DNA from: Streptomyces thinghirensis
GTDB taxonomy: Bacteria > Actinomycetota > Actinomycetia > Streptomycetales > Streptomycetaceae
DNA: 64,000 nucleotides
Assembly (NCBI GenBank): GCA_021502835.1
Contig: JAKFGP010000008.1
Coordinates: 62,001-126,000, forward strand
Direction of reading: 5' to 3'
Shown: piece by piece, positions 59,674 to 64,000 of the stretch
Position numbering within the stretch: position 1 is the first letter of the stretch
Layout of the letters: every line of letters begins with the position of its first letter
Program-made: the position numbers and the translations under genes
Notes under the pieces: generated by a model
What the model saw: only the letters and a program-made list of their open reading frames with translations
What the model was told of the DNA's origin: nothing
Databases searched by the model: none

Positions 59674-59880
59674 GCGATTCCCCTCACACTCCCGGTGAAA
59701 ATGTCCGCAGCGGTGCACTTCGGTACATGTCGGTCAGTTTCTCAACTGTCGTCTTCGCGCGCATGCTGACGGTCCGAATGATGTACACGACGGCGGGCGC
59801 GATCCCCCGGAGGTTCCCGCGGTCCCCGGGCGCGGTCCGGAGCAGCGTCCGGCATCCGGTAGAGTTGTGCAGGTCAGCAG

Positions 59881-59954
59881 GCGCCGCTAGCTCAGTTAGT
59901 TAGAGCAGCTGACTCTTAATCAGCGGGTCCGGGGTTCGAGTCCCTGGCGGCGCA
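59881..59954 (+). tRNA. tRNA-Lys (CTT), third copy
   Basis: 74 nt, one base different from the other two copies (cagttagttag for cagttggttag in the D-loop). Anticodon CTT. No encoded CCA. Confidence 0.95.
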
Positions 59955-59960
59955 CCGACG

Positions 59961-59996
59961 GCCGAAGGCCCCTCGTAGCACACGAGGGCCTTCGGC
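59961..59996 (+). terminator. Terminator after third tRNA-Lys
   Basis: Arms gccgaaggcccctcg and cgagggccttcggc with a short loop; one bulge. Confidence 0.8.
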
Positions 59997-60246
59997 GTAC
60001 CCGACCTCCGGACATCTTGCGATCATGGCGAACACCGTAGAACCCTGGTCCGGTTGGGGGCCGGATGCCGAGGGGATGCCGAGGGGGGCATCATGCAACC
60101 GGGGGTCGCCATTCCATGTCTATATAAGGTGTGGATGCCGTGGTGACAGCAACCCACCACTGTTACGTGCGTGAAGGTCGAGGGGGGACCGGAGCGGACG
60201 ATGGAAGCGACGAAACACGCGTGACCCGCGCGTGGGGGGATGACTC

Positions 60247-62264
60247 ATGACGTCGACGCCGACGGGCGCCGGGCAGGACCACGACCCGTCCCAGACCACC
60301 CAGCTCAGGGTGCCCGCGCATCGGACCTGGAACACCGGCTCGTTCCGCCGGATACAGAAGACGCTGCCGAGGTACGACTACGAGCACTACAGCCGGCTCG
60401 CGGGCCCCCTCACCCAGCCCGACCCGCACAAGCCGTACAAGGTCCGAGTACCGCTCGCTGATATCGCAGGAGCCGCACCGCATCCGGGTCGCCCTGATGC
60501 TGGCCGCCGCCCCGCTGCTGTCGGTGGTGCTGCTGGTCTGGCTGCTCCAGCCCACGCACTGGACCGAGCGCGACCACGCGGCCTTCGACTGGCTGCCCGC
60601 GCTCGACATCATGATGCTCGTCTCGATCGGCCTGATCGAGCTGTTCCGCTGCCTGAACGTGCTGTCGAACGCGCACGCCACGCTGGTCGCCCGCGACCCG
60701 ATCCCGGTGGTGCCCGAGACCGGCACCCGGGTCGCCTTCCCTCACCTCCTTCGTGCCCGGCAAGGAGCCGCTGGAGATGGTGACGAAGACCCTGGAGGCG
60801 GCCGTGAAGATCCGCCACCGCGGCCTGATGCACGTCTGGCTCCTCGACGAGGGCGACGACCCCGAGGTGAAGGCGGTCTGCGAGCGCCTCGGCGTGCACC
60901 ACTTCTCCCGCAAGGGCGTCGCGAAGTGGAACATGCCCAAGGGCCCGCACCGCGCCAAGACCAAGCACGGCAACTACAACGCCTGGCTGGACGCGCACGG
61001 CGGCGACTACGACTTCTTCGCCTCGGTCGACACCGACCACGTGCCGCCGCCCAACTACCTGGAGCGGATGCTCGGCTTCTTCCGCGACCCGGACGTCGGC
61101 TTCGTCATCGGCCCGCAGGTCATACGGCAACTACGACAACCCGATCACCAAGGCCGCCGAGTCGCAGCAGTTCCTCTTCCACGCGCTGATCCAGCGCGCG
61201 GGCCAACCGGTACGGCTCGCCGATGTTCGTTGGCACCTCCAACGCGGTGCGCATCCAGCGCCCTGAAGCAGATCGGCGGTCTGTACGACTCGATCACCGA
61301 GGACATGGCGACCGGCTTCGAGATCCACCGCCACAAGAACCCGGCCACGGGCCGCAAGTAGCTGCTCGGTCTACACCCCGGACGTGCTCGCGGTGGGCGA
61401 GGGCCCGAACGCCTGGACGGACTTCTTCACCCAGCAGATGCGCTGGTCGCGAGGGACGTACAGAGACGATCCTCAAGCAGTACTGGAAGGGCTGGTACTC
61501 GCTCCCGCCGAGCAAGCTCTTCAACTACGATGATGATCATCTTCTATCCGATGTCGGCCCTAAACTGGATCCTGGCGGCGCTGAGCTGCTGCCTGTTCCT
61601 GGGCCTGGGCGCCTCCGGTGTCAACATCGACCCGGCGGTCTGGCTGATGCTCTCACGGCAACGCCTCCGCCCTCCAGATCGGCCTGTACGTCTGGAACCG
61701 CCGCCACAACGTCTCGCCGCACGAGCCGGAGGGCTCCGGCGGTGTGGCCGGCATGGTCATGTCCGCGCTGTCGGCGCCGCTCTACGCGAAGGCGCTCATC
61801 GACTCGGTGCTGCGCCGCAAGGGCAAGTTCGTGGTAACGCCCAAGGGCGACTCGGCCAGCCCGACACCCTCTTGGGACCTTCCGGTACCACTGGTACTTC
61901 ATCCTGATCTTCGGCGGCTCGATCGCCGCCGGCTTCGTCTACGGTCACTCGCACCCCGCGATGATCATCTGGGCGACGTTCGCGCTGCTGATCACCGCGT
62001 CGCCGATGTTCGCCTGGCGCCACGAACTGCGGAAGGCGAAGAAGCCACCGCCGGCCGCGCGGCGGCGGGCCCGATACGCGGGTCCCGTCGCAGCAGCAGG
62101 CACCCGCGGACGCGGCGCCCGCGCAGGCGTACGCGCCGCACGCGCAGTACGCGCCGCACGCGCCGCACGCGCCGCAGCAGAAGCCCAGCTGGGCGGCCTC
62201 CGACGGAGGCAACGACCAGACCATGCAGATCGCCCTTGGTGGACTTGGGGGACGTAAGGAATGA
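60247..62264 (+). CDS. cslA: Cellulose-synthase-like glycosyltransferase CslA (GT2)
   Basis: Membrane GT2 that polymerises a beta-glucan at hyphal tips. N-terminus MTSTPTGAGQDHDPSQTTQL, then TMs (VALMLAAAPLLSVVLLVWLL, ALDIMMLVSIGLIELFRCLN). Catalytic motifs: FFASVDTDHVPPP (DxD), DSITEDMATGFE (TED) and TQQMRWSRGTY (Q-x-x-RW). C-terminal TMs (TMMIIFYPMSALNWILAALS; MIIWATFALLITASPMFAWR) and an Ala/Pro/Gln-rich tail that ends GGRKE. Indels near 60450, 60738, 61127, 61205, 61255, 61365, 61450, 61660, 61860 and several in the tail. Stop overlaps the glxA ATG (ATGA). From memory SCO2836. Confidence 0.92.
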
Positions 62265-64000
62265 AGGACCGTGCCGGCCGCCGCCGCGCCCGTCGCTTCG
62301 CGATAGGTACGGCGGTGGTAGTCGCGCTGGCCGGGATGAACGGGCCGTGGCTCTACCGCTTCGGAACCGAGAAATACCACCAGTACAAGATCAACAAGCC
62401 GGAGTACAAGGCCGCCAACGGCAAATGGGAGATCATCGAGTTTCCCGAGAAGTACCGGCAGAACACCATCCACGCGGCGCTGCTGCGCACCGGCAAGGTG
62501 CTGCTCGTCGCGGGGTCGGGCAACAACCAGGACAACTTCGACGCGAAGCAGTTCGACACCCGTATCTGGGACCCGGTCAAGGGGACCATCAAGAAGGTGC
62601 CGACGCCCACCGACCTGTTCTGCACCGGCCACACCCAGCTCGCCAACGGCAACCCGCTGATCGCCGGCGGCACCAAGCGGTACGAGAAGCTCAGGGGTGA
62701 CGTCACCAAGGCCGGCGGCCTGATGATCGTCCACAACGAGAACCCGGACAAGCCGATCACCCCTGCCGGCGGGCACCAAGTTCACCGGCAAGGGAGAACA
62801 AGAAGACCTTCGTCTCCAAGGACCCGGTGCTGGTGCCCCCGCGCCGAGAAGGTCTTCGACAAGGCGACCGGCAGGTTCCTGCGCAACGACCCGGGCATCG
62901 GCCGGATCTACGTCGAGGCCCAGAAGAGCGGCCGGCAGTACGGAGACGGGCACCCAGGGACAACTACCGCGTCCATGGCGCCGTCGGGCGCGGACGCGCA
63001 GAACACGTACGGCATCGCGCAGAAGCTCGCCCTCGACAAGAAGGACTTCCAGGGCATCCGGGACGCCTTCGAGTTCGACCCGGTCGCCGGAAGTACATCA
63101 AGGTCGACCCGATGCACGAGGCCCGCTGGTACCCGACGCTCACCACCCTGAGCGACGGCAAGATCCTCAGCGTCTCCGGCCTCGACGACATCGGCCAGCT
63201 GGTCCCGGGCAAGAAACGAGATCTACGACCCGAAGACCAAGGAGTGGACCTACACCGAGGAGACCCGCCAGTTCCCGACGTACCCCTGCGCTGTTCCTGA
63301 TGCAGAACGGCAAGATCTTCTACTCGGGTGCGAACGCCGGCTACGGCCCCGACGACGTGGGCCGCGACCCGGGCATCTGGGACGTGGAGACCAACAAGTT
63401 CACCAAGGTCCCCGGCCTGAGCGACGCCAACATGCTGGAGACCGCCAACTCGGTGCTGCTGCCGCCCGCGCAGGACGAGAAGTACATGGTGATCGGCGGC
63501 GGCGGGGTCGGCGAGTCCAAGCTGTCCAGCGAGAAGACCCGGATCGTCGACCTCAAGGCGGACGACCCGAAGTTCGTGGACGGGCCGTCACTGGACAAGG
63601 GCACGCGCTATCCGCAGGCCTCGATCCTGCCGGACGACAGCGTGCTGGTCTCCGGCGGTTCGGAGGACTACCGGGGCCGCAGCGACTCCAACATCCTGGA
63701 GGCCCGGCTGTACCACCCGGACACCAACGAGTTCGAGCGGGTCGCCGATCCGCTGGTCGGCAGGAACTACCACTCCGGTTCGATCCTGCTGCCCGACGGA
63801 CGCATGATGTTCTTCGGGTCGGACTCGCTCTACGCCGACAAGGCCAACACCAAGCCGGGCAAGTTCGAGCAGCGCATCGAGATCTACACGCCGCCGTATC
63901 TCTACCGGGATTCCCGGCCGGATCTCTCCGGGGGCCGCAGACCATCGAGCGTGGTGAGTCGGGGACGTTCACGTCCCGGGCGGCGGAGTCGGTCAAGAAG
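62261..64000 (+). CDS. glxA: Copper radical oxidase GlxA, 3' truncated
   Basis: Galactose-oxidase-like enzyme acting with CslA on the tip glycan. MKDRAGRRRARRFAIGTAVV is an N-terminal anchor. The first Kelch repeat region carries Cys at residue 121 by my count (TPTDLFCTGHTQL), the position of the Tyr-Cys crosslink described for S. lividans GlxA. MHEARWYPTLTTLSDG holds the candidate crosslinked Tyr and stacking Trp. ALFLMQNGKIFYSGANAGYG and GRNYHSGSILLPDGRMMFFG are further Kelch blades, the latter with a copper-binding His. Indels near 62765, 62840, 62950, 63090, 63215, 63290 and 63925. The window ends before the C-terminal Ig-like domain. From memory SCO2837. Confidence 0.93.

Overview
The window is about 72% G+C, with GTG and ATG starts, dense operon overlaps, bald-family regulators and a TTA codon in a developmental regulator. 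It is clearly a Streptomyces chromosome. From memory, gene order follows the S. coelicolor core from desC/desD (SCO2784/2785) through adpA (SCO2792), ornA (SCO2793), the ceb locus (SCO2794-2798), cdgA (SCO2817) and cslA-glxA (SCO2836/2837). Conserved housekeeping genes (glmS, desD, orn, ehuB, cslA) are each broken by several single-base indels while every conserved motif survives in another frame. I read these as errors in a draft sequence and annotate each gene as one CDS. About 18-42 kb is much cleaner than the flanks.

Layout. 0-2.3 kb: end of the desferrioxamine operon (desC partial, desD). 2.3-9.2 kb: GH20 hexosaminidase with a DasR-type operator, DUF4429 protein, glmS, GPR1/FUN34/YaaH membrane protein, universal stress protein, small membrane protein. 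9.2-11.7 kb: adpA with its TTA codon, orn, tRNA-His. 11.7-18.1 kb: cellobiose locus cebR / cebEFG / bglC with two CebR-type palindromes. 18.1-24.8 kb: OmpR two-component pair, secreted protein, spermidine-synthase-like protein, HTH-TPR regulator, histidine phosphatase. 24.9-30.5 kb: PAP2 membrane protein followed by three tightly coupled genes (Cas4/RecB-like nuclease with four-Cys cluster, unknown linker protein, SF1B helicase), then a 172-174 bp tandem repeat of the helicase 3' end. 30.6-39.2 kb: LuxR two-component pair, small LuxR-type HTH protein, a probable class V lanthipeptide precursor, a fused APH-kinase/HopA1 protein, membrane protein, ABC exporter and luciferase-like oxidoreductase. 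39.2-46.2 kb: cdgA-like GGDEF/EAL protein, M6 protease, tRNA-Lys, two small proteins, pectate lyase and a candidate free-standing structured RNA. 46.2-56.2 kb: lipoprotein, then a catabolic/uptake locus (two Asp/Glu racemase-family enzymes, hydroxyacid dehydrogenase, amidase, DUF3830 protein, Ehu-type ABC importer, IclR regulator). 56.3-64 kb: tRNA-Lys, AA10 LPMO with a DasR-type operator, SPFH protein, NlpC/P60-like cell-wall protein, tRNA-Lys, cslA and glxA (cut by the window end).

The recurring theme is polysaccharide use and surface glycan growth (chitin: hexosaminidase, LPMO, glmS; cellulose: ceb/bglC; pectin: pectate lyase; glycan synthesis: CslA/GlxA) under developmental control (AdpA, CdgA). 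The two least conventional loci are the class V lanthipeptide-like cluster around 33-38 kb and the Fe-S nuclease/linker/helicase cassette at 25.9-30.1 kb. No prophage, insertion sequence or CRISPR array was seen.
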